The notes beneath the pieces were generated by a model, which worked only from the letters and a program-made list of their open reading frames with translations, did not search any database and was not told the DNA's origin. 64,000 nt of DNA from assembly GCA_029242325.1 (NCBI GenBank), contig JAQWUD010000016.1, forward strand, positions 186,001 to 250,000. Reading direction: 5' to 3'. Position numbers and translations under genes: made by a program. This DNA comes from Luminiphilus sp. Its GTDB lineage: Bacteria; Pseudomonadota; Gammaproteobacteria; Pseudomonadales; Halieaceae. This document shows, piece after piece, positions 39,417 to 48,135 of this stretch. How positions within the stretch are numbered: position 1 is the stretch's first letter; every line of letters begins with the position of its first letter.

Positions 39417-40676
39417 ATGAAAAAACGTAACCTTTTCTACGCCCAATCTGGGGGTGTAACACCGGTAATCAATGCTTCCGCAGCAGGTGTCATCGAGGCG
39501 GCTACAGAGTATCCAGCTCGAATCGGTAAAGTTTTCGCAGGCCACAACGGTATTTTGGGTGCACTGCGCGAGGAACTAATCGACACATCGCGAGAGACTC
39601 GCCGCGCCATTCAGGGGCTGAAGAACACGCCCGGCGGTGCATTTGGATCTTGCCGATACAAAATGAAAAGTCTTGAAGAAAATCGTGCCGAGTACGAGCG
39701 ACTTATTAGCGTATTCCGGGCACATAACATCGGCTATTTTCTGTACAACGGCGGCGGGGACTCTGCAGACACCTGCCTAAAGGTGTCCCAGATGAGTGCG
39801 CAAATGGGATATCCCATTCAGGCCATTCACGTGCCGAAAACGATCGATAACGACCTGCCGCTCACCGATAATTGTCCCGGCTTCGGGTCCGTCGCAAAAT
39901 ACGTAGCAATCTCCACGCGTGAAGCGGCATTGGATATCGAGTCAATGTGCGCCACATCGACCAAGGTTTTCATCCTCGAAGTAATGGGTAGGCATGCGGG
40001 CTGGATCGCGGGCGCCAGTGCGCTGGCCGCTAACGAGAGAGGCGACGCGCCTCACCTCATCCTGTTTCCAGAAATTGCTTTCGATCAAAGGCGATTCCTC
40101 AATAAAGTCACGCAGAGTGTGGAGCGCTACGGCTATTGCGTCGTCGTTGCCTCCGAAGGAGCCAGCACAGCAGACGGGCGGTTACTGTCTGATCAGGGGG
40201 AGCGGGATGCCTTCGGCCACGCACAACTGGGAGGGCTGGCGCCTCTCCTCGCAGGCATGATCAAAGAGCACCTGGGATACAAATATCATTGGGCCGTCGC
40301 CGATTATCTGCAACGTGCGGCGCGCCATGTGGCAAGCCAAACAGATCTGGATCAGGCGATCTCACTCGGTCGCGCGGCAGTCAAGCTCGCCATGGAAGGG
40401 GCCAATGCGGTGATGCCGACGGTGGAGCGCCGATCAAACAAACCCTATCGCTGGCGGATTGGCACAGCGCCACTGCACAAGGTGGCGAATCGTGAAAAGA
40501 AAATGCCACGCCGATTCATTACCAAAGACGGCTTCGGTGTGACGGCTGCCGGCAGAGCCTACTTCGAGCCCCTCATTGCCGGCGAAGCCTACCCCAACTA
40601 CGACAGAGGAATGCCTCGCTACACTCGCCTCAAAAAAATGCTGGTGCCAAAGCGCTGTGAACCCTGGGAAGAATGA
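39417..40676 (+). CDS. Pyrophosphate-dependent 6-phosphofructokinase
   Basis: Phosphorylates fructose 6-phosphate, using pyrophosphate rather than ATP, reversibly. The 419-residue protein has the N-terminal YAQSGGVTPVINASAAG, then NGGGDSADT and PKTIDNDLPLTD. The Lys in PKTIDND, where ATP enzymes have Gly, marks the PPi-dependent group. GRHAGWIAG follows. The ATG at 39417 is chosen over an in-frame TTG at 39411. The reversible PPi enzyme would serve glycolysis and gluconeogenesis. Confidence 0.9.
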   Translation: MKKRNLFYAQSGGVTPVINASAAGVIEAATEYPARIGKVFAGHNGILGALREELIDTSRETRRAIQGLKNTPGGAFGSCRYKMKSLEENRAEYERLISVFRAHNIGYFLYNGGGDSADTCLKVSQMSAQMGYPIQAIHVPKTIDNDLPLTDNCPGFGSVAKYVAISTREAALDIESMCATSTKVFILEVMGRHAGWIAGASALAANERGDAPHLILFPEIAFDQRRFLNKVTQSVERYGYCVVVASEGASTADGRLLSDQGERDAFGHAQLGGLAPLLAGMIKEHLGYKYHWAVADYLQRAARHVASQTDLDQAISLGRAAVKLAMEGANAVMPTVERRSNKPYRWRIGTAPLHKVANREKKMPRRFITKDGFGVTAAGRAYFEPLIAGEAYPNYDRGMPRYTRLKKMLVPKRCEPWEE

Positions 40677-40709
40677 GGTGGCGGCAACCCATCGGCATCA
40701 GACCGCCAA

Positions 40710-41423
40710 TCACTGCAATGATCCTGTAATGGTCACAAACCGCTCGAGGAGTGCCTCAGCTTGGCTCTCTACCACACTTAACATGGCCAGTGGGTGATGC
40801 GATACACCCATTGCATCGGGCTTCCCTTGCCATAGCGGCAACAGCATGGCGGGCGTCGCGAGACCTTCGTAGAGTGCTGCAACGGGACGATAGCTGATGT
40901 GCCAAGCTTCTGGCGCCACACCGCCGTAATCAGCACTGTATGGCTTGAAAAAACCCTCTGCGTCGTCGGCCGCAATGCGCTCATCGAGCCAATGTGTCAT
41001 GTCGGCGAATGGACCGCACACCTCATACTCGGAAGGAGAGAGACTGGGAACATAGTCTTCACTCACTGCCGCGGCATCCCAGACATCCAGATCGGTTCCC
41101 CAGTGATGCCGGGAAGTGCCGGGCAAAGCTGAGAAGCGGAGTATGGCATCGCGCCAAGCAATATCAGGTTGCGAACCCCGTTCCAACACGCCGCCTTCAG
41201 CGTCGGTCACCGGCCGATCTCCCAACCATTTGCCATTCATGATCTGGTTTTGGCGGTCATAGTTCCTGAAGGCAGAGAGTCCCCGTAAGTCAAAACCTGC
41301 ATCCGCCGCCCTGTGGATCAGCGCCTCGAAAGCGGCAGCCGTATCCGGATCAACACACAGACCTCCGCTCAGCGAGACGAGATGTGTGTTACTCAACCCC
41401 AACGCAATGAGTGATCGCTTCAT
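40710..41423 (-). CDS. VanY-like D-alanyl-D-alanine carboxypeptidase (M15)
   Basis: A 237-residue zinc peptidase of family M15B. The metal ligands are visible in SRHHWGTDLDVW near residue 105 and PEAWHISYRP near 170, and FRNYDRQNQI near 55 is also typical. It cleaves the terminal D-Ala from peptidoglycan peptides. No convincing signal peptide was seen, which is unusual for a periplasmic activity and leaves location open. The start overlaps the sfsA stop by 4 nt. Confidence 0.88.
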   Translation of the reverse strand: MKRSLIALGLSNTHLVSLSGGLCVDPDTAAAFEALIHRAADAGFDLRGLSAFRNYDRQNQIMNGKWLGDRPVTDAEGGVLERGSQPDIAWRDAILRFSALPGTSRHHWGTDLDVWDAAAVSEDYVPSLSPSEYEVCGPFADMTHWLDERIAADDAEGFFKPYSADYGGVAPEAWHISYRPVAALYEGLATPAMLLPLWQGKPDAMGVSHHPLAMLSVVESQAEALLERFVTITGSLQ

Positions 41424-42127
41424 ATCGAGAACGAGTCTAGTTTGGTCATGGCGCGAGGATAGATGCCGTCCGTCGTGATGTCATTGAAAAGAACATAGAC
41501 CTCAAGCCCGCACGCCATAACATCGAGTAGCTGTTCGGCATAAACGGGGTCAATGTCAGCGGCCGGCAACACCCTGCAGATCCCTTCATGCATGACACAA
41601 AATACCAGCGCAGAGCGATGGCCGCGGCGTAAAGCAGCGTGCAATTCATGAAGATGCTTGGTGGCACGACGACTCACCGTATCGGGAAATGCGCCCTCAC
41701 CTTGCCCGCGGTGGAGTGTGACGGACTTGACCTCGATGTATACGCCCTCTCCAGAGGGGACAAAAAAATCGACCCTTGAGTCCTGTCCCAAAGGAACCTC
41801 CCGGCACAAAACTTCGCTGGGCGAAAATAAATCGGGAAGCAATCCGTTCAGCAGTGCCTCTTCAACCACACGATTCGCCAGCGCAGAATGGATACAAGCC
41901 AAACCGGCACCCGTTTGGACGAGCTCCCAGGTCCAGGGCAGCTTGCGTCGAGGGTTAGCATGATGTGACAACCAAACCGGCGCGTTGGGAGACTGACAGC
42001 CGGTCATAGCGCCCGTATTGGGGCAATGCGCTTGAACCACTGTTTTCTCGCCTTCTAGCTCAACATCTGCCAGAAAACGTTTATATCGCGACTGTAATGC
42101 GCCTTTGGTCAACGTTGGGAACTTCAC
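41420..42127 (-). CDS. sfsA: DNA/RNA nuclease SfsA
   Basis: SfsA (sugar fermentation stimulation protein A) has an OB-like N-terminal domain and a PD-(D/E)XK nuclease-like fold. The 235-residue sequence has the family stretches YKRFLADVELEG, CPNTGAMTGC near residue 36, VDFFVPSGEGVYIEVKSVT near 120 and FPDTVSRRATKHL. The Glu-Val-Lys pair in YIEVKS is part of the nuclease motif. It overlaps the VanY-like gene and is divergent from dksA across 168 bp. In E. coli and Pseudomonas sfsA also lies next to dksA. Confidence 0.94.
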   Translation of the reverse strand: MKFPTLTKGALQSRYKRFLADVELEGEKTVVQAHCPNTGAMTGCQSPNAPVWLSHHANPRRKLPWTWELVQTGAGLACIHSALANRVVEEALLNGLLPDLFSPSEVLCREVPLGQDSRVDFFVPSGEGVYIEVKSVTLHRGQGEGAFPDTVSRRATKHLHELHAALRRGHRSALVFCVMHEGICRVLPAADIDPVYAEQLLDVMACGLEVYVLFNDITTDGIYPRAMTKLDSFSI

Positions 42128-42295
42128 ATCTACATCGTCCTCTGCGCCTCATGACGCATAAAACCCGTCTGACATGCCATCCCGATCAAAAACCAAAATC
42201 AGCGCTAGCACCGATGAGAGAAGTCTGATAGCTTCCCGAGCCCAATTGGTTGCGACAATCTTCCGACGCAACACTTTACGAGGAATCGGATCATT

Positions 42296-42997
42296 ATGGC
42301 CAGTCGAAAATCTGCCTCCAAAAAGGCACCAGCCAAAAAACAGGCTGGCAAGAAGGCCCGCGCGAAGAAAAAAGCAGTAGCCAAAAAAGCACCCGCCAAA
42401 AAAGCGCCCGCGAAGAAAAAAGCAGTAGCCAAAAAGGCACCCGCCAAAAAAGCGCCCGCAAAGAAAAAAGCAGTAGCCAAAAAGGCACCCGCCAAAAAAG
42501 CGCCCGCAAAGAAAAAAGCAGTAGCCAAAAAGGCACCCGCTAACAAGACCACCGCCAAGCTGGCTCGCGCAGTGGGGGAACTGCAGAAGTTTGACGACTT
42601 CAAACCCTACAAGCCCGGCCGCGGAGAGAGTTACATGAATGATGGGCAAATTGAGCACTTCAGAGCTATTTTGCTCAATTGGCGGGGTGAACTGGTTGAT
42701 GAGGTATCCAGGACGGTATCTCACATGAAAGATGAGGCCGCCAATTTCCCGGATCCCGCAGATCGAGCCACGCAAGAAGAGGAGTTTAGCCTCGAGTTAC
42801 GCACGCGCGATCGCGAGCGCAAGCTCATCAAAAAAATTGACTCTACGTTGGATCGGCTGCAAAACGACGACTACGGGTATTGCGATGCATGCGGCATCGA
42901 AATTGGCGTTCAGCGGCTTGAGGCTAGACCCACCGCCACAATGTGCATAGACTGCAAGACGCTCGCCGAAATCAAGGAGCGTCAGGAGCTGGGTTGA
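42296..42997 (+). CDS. dksA: RNA polymerase-binding factor DksA with Lys/Ala-rich tail
   Basis: DksA binds the RNA polymerase secondary channel and acts with ppGpp in the stringent response. The C-terminal 150 residues are a normal DksA: coiled-coil tip [11 protein letters not shown], and the zinc finger CDACG ... CIDC at the end. The first 85 residues are a low-complexity Lys/Ala/Pro tail of repeated KKAPAKK and KKKAVA units, like histone H1 or AlgP tails. The product is therefore 233 residues against 151 in E. coli. The ATG at 42296 begins the tail, and the reading frame through it is uninterrupted. It precedes gluQ with overlap. Confidence 0.95.
   Translation: MASRKSASKKAPAKKQAGKKARAKKKAVAKKAPAKKAPAKKKAVAKKAPAKKAPAKKKAVAKKAPAKKAPAKKKAVAKKAPANKTTAKLARAVGELQKFDDFKPYKPGRGESYMNDGQIEHFRAILLNWRGELVDEVSRTVSHMKDEAANFPDPADRATQEEEFSLELRTRDRERKLIKKIDSTLDRLQNDDYGYCDACGIEIGVQRLEARPTATMCIDCKTLAEIKERQELG
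42363..42540 (+). repeat. 48-bp tandem repeats in the dksA tail
   Basis: About 3.7 copies of a 48-bp unit start at 42363, 42411, 42459 and 42507, differing by only a few bases. Each encodes 16 residues of the Lys/Ala-rich tail. High identity between copies makes unit number variation likely. Confidence 0.93.
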
Positions 42998-43854
42998 ACA
43001 ACAATCCCGTGGTTGAAGAGGACGTTCAGCCATACCGGGGGCGCTTTGCGCCCTCTCCCACTGGCCCCCTGCATGCGGGATCTTTGACTTCCGCCTTGGC
43101 CAGCTTTCTTGATGCACGATCGCTCAAAGGAATATGGCGACTCCGAATCGACGATATTGACCCACCGCGGGCGGCTAAAGGGAGCGTCGAGGCGATCCGT
43201 TCAGCGCTGATTTCCCACGGGCTGATATGGGACGAACCCGTCCTCTACCAATCTTGGGCAAGCGAGTGTTATGAAAGAGCGTTGCGCCAGTTATCTGAGA
43301 AGGGCTGGCTGTTTCGGTGTATCTGCACCCGAACTCACCTGACAGCGCGTGGCACTTGTGGGCAGGCATGCGCAGATCAAAATATCTCCTCCGATTTACC
43401 ACACAGCCTTCGCGTCAAAGTGGATCGGAGGCGGCTCACAGGATTCGAAGACCGTTTTCTTGGCATGCAAACCGCTGCTCGGGCCGACGTCTCTGAGGAT
43501 TTCATCGTAAAGCGCCGTGATGGGCTATACGCCTACCAACTGGCCGCAGCTGTGGATGATGCACAGCCGCATTTCACGCATATCGTACGCGGTGCCGACT
43601 TACTTACCTCTACCCACCGGCAACGTTGGCTTCAGGACCTGTTGGCGCTCGTATCACCATCGTACGGACATGTTCCCTTAGTCTTCGATCGCCAAGGCCA
43701 TAAACTCAGTAAACAAACGGGGGCACCTGCTCTCAACGTACACGCACCCGAAGACAACCTTCGCGCCAGCTTGAACCACCTGGACCAAGTCACCCCACCC
43801 ACGACAGCCCGCACAGTCGCTGAAATCCTCGAGCACGCCATTGCACACTGGTAA
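42994..43854 (+). CDS. gluQ: Glutamyl-Q tRNA(Asp) synthetase
   Basis: GluQ-RS attaches glutamate to queuosine 34 of tRNA-Asp. It resembles the catalytic half of GluRS: HIGH-type motif in [15 protein letters not shown] near residue 14-28, KMSKS-type KLSKQTGAP near 230, and cysteines in [18 protein letters not shown] for zinc. It lacks the anticodon-binding domain, hence only 286 residues. The TTG start at 42994 overlaps the dksA stop and has AGGAG 5 nt upstream. The dksA-gluQ pair is standard in gammaproteobacteria. Confidence 0.93.
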   Translation: MNNNPVVEEDVQPYRGRFAPSPTGPLHAGSLTSALASFLDARSLKGIWRLRIDDIDPPRAAKGSVEAIRSALISHGLIWDEPVLYQSWASECYERALRQLSEKGWLFRCICTRTHLTARGTCGQACADQNISSDLPHSLRVKVDRRRLTGFEDRFLGMQTAARADVSEDFIVKRRDGLYAYQLAAAVDDAQPHFTHIVRGADLLTSTHRQRWLQDLLALVSPSYGHVPLVFDRQGHKLSKQTGAPALNVHAPEDNLRASLNHLDQVTPPTTARTVAEILEHAIAHW

Positions 43855-43953
43855 TCGCAGTCGAGGCACCATGGGGGCAGCAATGTGTTACCTTTTCACT
43901 CGACCGGTGACATTCTCCGGTAACAACCGGGGACGCCAGCCGCACGAGGCAGC

Positions 43954-45303
43954 ATGAAAATCCATTTGATCGAGACAGACCGCGATCTCAGAGCAGCGCT
44001 TTCACAGCAGCTGATGAATCGTGGTGTCATCGTTGAAGAGGTTGCACAAGACGCAGAACGTGTGGCCGCACGCGCACATTGCGACGGTGACTTGGTTGTG
44101 GTCGGTCACCACACCGCCGCGAGCGAATTAGCTGCACTCGCCAGCGCCATCTGGCCGACGCCCTTGGCTGCGTTACTACCTGTCTTCGACACCTCTCATA
44201 TCGTTGGAGCAGTGAAAGCAGGTGCGGTCGACGTATTTGACCGTTCTGCAGCCTCTGATGTGGTCGCTGAGTGGATTGTGCAATGCTGCTCCACTCAGCA
44301 GACCACAGCAGCCAATCATTCACTGGCAGGCACATTTTTCAGCAATACCTGCTCTGAAATGCAGACTATGCAGCATACGATTGAGCGCATCGCCATCACC
44401 GACTCAACCGTATTAATAGCGGGCGAGACAGGAACAGGCAAGGAACTGGCCGCCCGTCAGATCCACCGCATGGGGGCGCGCGCAGAGCAACCGATGGTCA
44501 CCGTTAACTGCGCTGCAATTCCCGACACTTTGATCGAATCTGAATTATTCGGTTATGAAAAAGGGGCTTTTACTGGCGCCACCAGCAACCGCATCGGACT
44601 GATTGAAGCAGCCGATCGGGGCACGCTGTTTTTGGATGAGATTGGTGAATTACCCCTAGCAGCGCAGGCTCGCTTGCTTCGTTTTATCCAAGAAGGGGAA
44701 ATACGCAGGATCGGCTCGGTAACCAGCAGGAAAGTCGACGTCAGATTAATTTGTGCCACGCATCGTGATCTGGCCAGACTGGCAGCCATTAACGAATTCC
44801 GAAGGGATCTCTTCTACCGCATTGATGTCCTGAGGCTCGATATTCCCCCCTTGAGAGGTCGAGGTCACCACGTCATTGAAATGGCTAATTGGTTTATTGA
44901 AAAGCAAGCCCAGAAGCTGGGACTGCCTGCGAAATCTCTTTCAAACGACAGCATGCAGGCCATGCTGCGACATCGATGGCCGGGCAATGTGCGAGAGCTA
45001 CAGAACGTGATTGAGCGTGCTTTGGTAATGTCGACCGGGGCGACATTGCAAGTCACACTGTCTAGCTCCCAACAGGCTAGCCAACATGACGAGCCCGGCA
45101 TTGATCGCCCTCTGCCGGCGTCACTTAACGAGGATAGTGTCGAGGAGCTGTCGCTGGAGGATTATTTCCAACGATTTGTGCTGGAACATCAAGACGCTAT
45201 GAATGAGACGGAGTTGGCTCATAAATTGGGTATCAGTCGCAAATGCCTCTGGGAGCGCCGCCAGCGCTTTGGTCTTCCGCGCAGAAAGCATAAGACCGCT
45301 TAA
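43954..45303 (+). CDS. Sigma54-dependent activator, CbrB-like, with degenerate receiver
   Basis: An NtrC-type enhancer-binding protein (449 residues). The receiver-like domain spans 1-110. The AAA+ domain has Walker A GETGTGKE near 157 and the sigma54 contact GAFTGA at 204-209. A Fis-type helix-turn-helix lies at the end ([19 protein letters not shown]). The position between gluQ and pcnB is that of cbrB in Pseudomonas, so CbrB orthology is likely. The receiver is altered: Gly51 stands where the phospho-acceptor Asp should be (DLVVVGHH), the acidic pocket reads ETD, and the Lys site reads DRS. No cbrA-like kinase gene lies in the 99-bp gap before it. Activation may thus not need phosphorylation. 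Confidence 0.88.
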   Translation: MKIHLIETDRDLRAALSQQLMNRGVIVEEVAQDAERVAARAHCDGDLVVVGHHTAASELAALASAIWPTPLAALLPVFDTSHIVGAVKAGAVDVFDRSAASDVVAEWIVQCCSTQQTTAANHSLAGTFFSNTCSEMQTMQHTIERIAITDSTVLIAGETGTGKELAARQIHRMGARAEQPMVTVNCAAIPDTLIESELFGYEKGAFTGATSNRIGLIEAADRGTLFLDEIGELPLAAQARLLRFIQEGEIRRIGSVTSRKVDVRLICATHRDLARLAAINEFRRDLFYRIDVLRLDIPPLRGRGHHVIEMANWFIEKQAQKLGLPAKSLSNDSMQAMLRHRWPGNVRELQNVIERALVMSTGATLQVTLSSSQQASQHDEPGIDRPLPASLNEDSVEELSLEDYFQRFVLEHQDAMNETELAHKLGISRKCLWERRQRFGLPRRKHKTA

Positions 45304-45327
45304 CCGACCATCTGGAAGAGAGATTTC

Positions 45328-45382
45328 GTAACACGGTGGTGCAAATACGTAACACTCTGAGCCCCTCCCAGCTCCGTAACCC
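45328..45382 (+). promoter_or_regulatory. Three GTAAC repeats, candidate activator sites
   Basis: GTAACAC at 45328-45334, GTAACAC at 45349-45355 and GTAACCC at 45376-45382 lie 47-101 bp before a sigma54 promoter. The first two are 21 bp apart, two helical turns. The CbrB site known in Pseudomonas is TGTTAC-N14-GTAACA, so the half-site matches, though here the copies are direct. Confidence 0.65.
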
Positions 45383-45428
45383 GGTAATAAATTGGACAAC
45401 GCAATGTTTTATATGAACTTTCTCAATG

Positions 45429-45444
45429 TGGCATGTGACCTGCA
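45429..45444 (+). promoter_or_regulatory. Sigma54 (-24/-12) promoter
   Basis: TGGCATGTGACCTGCA fits TGGCACG-N4-TTGCW with the invariant GG and GC at the right distance and two mismatches in the less critical positions. Transcription should start near 45455. Confidence 0.75.
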
Positions 45445-45454
45445 AAGTACTGAC

Positions 45455-45545
45455 CAGAGCCGAAATAACAATAATGGGCCTAATAAAAAAAATGATGTCA
45501 TAACGGACCTGGGTGGGGAAGGCGACTTCCCCATGTTTCTTTTTG
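45455..45545 (+). ncRNA. Predicted CrcZ-like small RNA
   Basis: A transcript of about 90 nt is predicted from the sigma54 promoter to the terminator. It carries two A-rich tracts made of four AAN triplets each: AATAACAATAAT at 45464-45475 and AATAAAAAAAAT at 45482-45493. Such AAN repeats are the CA motifs that bind the distal face of Hfq in the Pseudomonas sRNAs CrcZ, CrcY and CrcX. crcZ lies between cbrB and pcnB in Pseudomonas, as this does. It is much shorter than P. aeruginosa CrcZ (about 400 nt). The overlapping frame at 45392-45634 is not a credible gene. The rest of the gap to pcnB shows no further feature. Confidence 0.68.
45514..45545 (+). terminator. Intrinsic terminator of the predicted sRNA
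   Basis: An 8-bp perfect stem TGGGGAAG / CTTCCCCA with a GCGA (GNRA) tetraloop is followed by a T-rich run (TGTTTCTTTTT). Confidence 0.85.
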
Positions 45546-45630
45546 TTCGTCCCACTTCACCTTCTCCCCCAAATGCCCCCCCAAACGCAATACCTTCTAG
45601 CGCACTGGGTCATTCCCCGGCGACCGCATC

Positions 45631-46902
45631 GTGAGCACCGAGTCATCGAGCCCGCTGTTCCGGGCAAGCGACTTTTCACGAGGAGCGCTGCAAGTTGTAG
45701 AGCGGCTACAACATGAGGGCTTTGATGCTTTCGTCGTAGGCGGCGCAGTGCGGGATCTGCTGCTAGGCAAGCAGCCGAAAGATTTCGACGTAGCGACGTC
45801 TGCCAACCCGGAGCAAATTAAAGACTGCTTTCGTAACGCCCGGATCGTGGGCCGACGCTTTCAAATTGTCCACGTGCGTTCCGGCGGGGAAATTATAGAA
45901 GTGACGACCTTTCGCCGCGGCCATGACGTCAGTCACTCCGGTCAGGATGCCAAGTCGAGCCAATCCGGCCGTCTGTTGAGAGATAACGTTTACGGCACGC
46001 TCGATGAAGACGCGCGGCGACGTGATCTCACGATCAACGCCCTTTACTACGATACCGAGACCCATACCCTGATTGATCAATTAGGGGGTCGCACCGACAT
46101 CGAAGCGGGAATCGTTCGCATCATTGGCGATCCGGCCGATCGCTATCGCGAGGATCCCGTGAGAATGCTTCGAGTCATCAGGTTCGGTGCACGCCTTCAA
46201 TTCAAATTGGAATCGAAAACAGAGACCGCGATCTCAGAGACTCGGTCCTTGCTGCGGGATATTCCATCGGCGCGGTTGTTTGACGAATGGCTGAAACTGT
46301 TCATGAATGGATTTTCAGCCCCCACTTTTGCACTGCTGAGAGCGCATGAGGTGCTTATCCCTCTCATGGGTAATGGGGTCTGCGACGCGCTGATCAGAAC
46401 TTCCGCTGAGCACCTACAATCACTTGCGCTTCGCAATACCGATCAGCGGGTCGCAGATGGCCGTCCCGTGACACCCGCGTTTTTGCTCGCGGCGCTGTAT
46501 TGGCCTGCAACAGAGCACCGAGCCTCGGCTCTTGCGGAAGAAGGGGAACCCACTATTCAAGCGATGCACAGCTCGGGCCAGCAGATCGCGCATGATGTCT
46601 GTCAACACCTGGCTATCCCCAAGCGATTTTCTCTCGCCATGCGTGATATCTGGGATCTTCAGCCTCGGCTGGAGCGCAGGCAACCGAAGAAAGTAAAAGA
46701 TTTGCTAGCGCATCGCTGGTTTCGCGCGGCCTTCGACCTGCGTTTATTGCGGGAGGAGACTGAAGCGTTGGGTAGCGACTGCAGCGCATTCTGGACCCTT
46801 CAACAACAGCAGTTTCCAGAGCTGGTGGGTAGCGCAAGAAGCCGGCACGATGATCATCGCAAAGGCCGATCACGGCCACAACGCAGGAACCAGAGCAAAT
46901 GA
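45631..46902 (+). CDS. pcnB: Poly(A) polymerase I
   Basis: PcnB adds 3' poly(A) tails that speed RNA decay. The nucleotidyltransferase motif is GGAVRDLLLGKQPKDFDVAT near residue 37-57, and RRRDLTINALYYD follows near 125. The C-terminus is basic (RSRPQRRNQSK), typical of the enzyme and distinct from CCA-adding enzymes. Length 423. The start is GTG at 45631. The stop overlaps folK by 4 nt, so the pcnB-folK pair is coupled as in E. coli and Pseudomonas. Confidence 0.95.
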   Translation: MSTESSSPLFRASDFSRGALQVVERLQHEGFDAFVVGGAVRDLLLGKQPKDFDVATSANPEQIKDCFRNARIVGRRFQIVHVRSGGEIIEVTTFRRGHDVSHSGQDAKSSQSGRLLRDNVYGTLDEDARRRDLTINALYYDTETHTLIDQLGGRTDIEAGIVRIIGDPADRYREDPVRMLRVIRFGARLQFKLESKTETAISETRSLLRDIPSARLFDEWLKLFMNGFSAPTFALLRAHEVLIPLMGNGVCDALIRTSAEHLQSLALRNTDQRVADGRPVTPAFLLAALYWPATEHRASALAEEGEPTIQAMHSSGQQIAHDVCQHLAIPKRFSLAMRDIWDLQPRLERRQPKKVKDLLAHRWFRAAFDLRLLREETEALGSDCSAFWTLQQQQFPELVGSARSRHDDHRKGRSRPQRRNQSK

Positions 46903-47393
46903 GCCAGGCATTTGTTGCAATGGGATCCAACATGAACGATCCAATGCAGCAACTCTCAGTGGCCTACGGCAGCCTCGTACGATACGCCTGCATCACGCCC
47001 ACGGCGGCCTCACATGTTTACCTTTCATCACCCATGGGCCCCCAAGATCAGCCCGATTTCTATAATGCCGTCGTTGCCGTGAGGACATCGCTGGAGCCCC
47101 AGCAGCTTCTGGAAACTCTCCTTCTGACCGAGCGATCTATGGGCAGGCAACGCACCAGACATTGGGGTGAGCGGTGCATTGATCTGGATCTCCTTTTCTA
47201 CGATGACAGGCAAATCAACACTGATTCATTGGTGCTGCCCCACCCGCGCGCCCATCAACGCCTCTTCGTTTTGGACCCATTGATTGAACTGCTGGGGGAA
47301 CGCTACATTTTTCAAGGAAAAGGGCTTCTGCAATCGCTCCGAGCGCAGTGCACCGGCCAAACGATTCGCGTATTGTGTGATTTTCCGGCATGA
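46899..47393 (+). CDS. folK: HPPK (dihydropterin pyrophosphokinase)
   Basis: FolK transfers pyrophosphate from ATP to 6-hydroxymethyl-dihydropterin in folate synthesis. The 164-residue protein begins AFVAMGSNMNDP and contains the signature RHWGERCIDLDLLFYDD near residue 87, followed by LPHPRAHQRLFVLDPL. The ATG overlaps the pcnB stop, and the stop overlaps the deoxynucleoside kinase gene start. Confidence 0.96.
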   Translation: MSQAFVAMGSNMNDPMQQLSVAYGSLVRYACITPTAASHVYLSSPMGPQDQPDFYNAVVAVRTSLEPQQLLETLLLTERSMGRQRTRHWGERCIDLDLLFYDDRQINTDSLVLPHPRAHQRLFVLDPLIELLGERYIFQGKGLLQSLRAQCTGQTIRVLCDFPA

Positions 47394-48100
47394 CCAGCGC
47401 TTCAGGAGAGAGTGTATTGCCAGAGCAAAACGCTTTACTCAGCGTGTCTCTGCGTGGACGAAAAGTGCCTAATTATATCGCCGTGGAGGGACCCATTGGT
47501 GTTGGCAAGACCACGCTCGCCCGCCGCATCGCAGATACTTTTGAGCATGAGTTATTGCTTGAGGAAGCCGAGCTGAATCCATTTCTGGAGCGCTTCTATC
47601 AAGACAGACATCAGACAGCTCTGGCAACACAGCTGTTCTTCCTATTTCAGAGAGCACAAAAGATTACGGAACTCAAACAGCGTGACATGTTCGAGCAGGC
47701 CCGCGTTGCCGATTTTGTACTCGAAAAGGACCCCCTTTTTGCACGCGTCAATCTCGATCCTGACGAGTACGCACTTTACAACAAAGTTTTTGAGAAGATG
47801 CGCGTCGATGCACCGGCGCCTGACTTGGTAATCTATCTACAGGCCAGCCCGGATCGCCTATTGGAAAGAATTGAGCGCAGAGGTATTGATGCAGAACGAC
47901 TGATCGATCGCCACTATCTCGAGCAACTCAATGAGGTGTACAGCGAGTTCTTTCTTTACTACGATGCCGCGCCTCTACTCATTGTTAATGCCAATGAGAT
48001 TGATTTGGCGCAAGGTGACAGAGATTATGAGCAGCTGATTGACTACATGCTGAACATTAAGAAGGGTAGGCACTATTTCAACCCTACGATTTTCAGCTAG
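47390..48100 (+). CDS. Deoxynucleoside kinase family protein
   Basis: A 236-residue P-loop kinase of the deoxynucleoside kinase (dNK/dGK) family, which phosphorylates deoxyribonucleosides for salvage. The P-loop is [13 protein letters not shown] near residue 34, [14 protein letters not shown] follows, and [20 protein letters not shown] matches the lid region. The N-terminus is about 25 residues longer than usual, so an internal start is possible, but the ATG at 47390 overlaps the folK stop. This kinase is also found between folK and panB in related gammaproteobacteria. Confidence 0.86.
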   Translation: MTSASGESVLPEQNALLSVSLRGRKVPNYIAVEGPIGVGKTTLARRIADTFEHELLLEEAELNPFLERFYQDRHQTALATQLFFLFQRAQKITELKQRDMFEQARVADFVLEKDPLFARVNLDPDEYALYNKVFEKMRVDAPAPDLVIYLQASPDRLLERIERRGIDAERLIDRHYLEQLNEVYSEFFLYYDAAPLLIVNANEIDLAQGDRDYEQLIDYMLNIKKGRHYFNPTIFS

Positions 48101-48135
48101 AAACCAGCTCCCTTGAGCAGTCTGGAGTCGACACA

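Noticed and set aside
42363-42540. Regular 48-bp repeats as a possible CRISPR array
   Set aside because: The units are contiguous with no unique spacers, and they code in frame for the DksA tail.
42205-42603. A minus-strand open frame with repeated hydrophobic [12 protein letters not shown]-like units, looking like a membrane protein
   Set aside because: It is the exact antisense of the Lys/Ala repeats of dksA, and its periodicity comes entirely from those DNA repeats.
45392-45634. An 80-codon open frame in the gap before pcnB
   Set aside because: It starts with TTG without a ribosome binding site, runs through the sigma54 promoter, the A-rich tracts and the terminator, and its composition is low in complexity. 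The RNA explanation is better.
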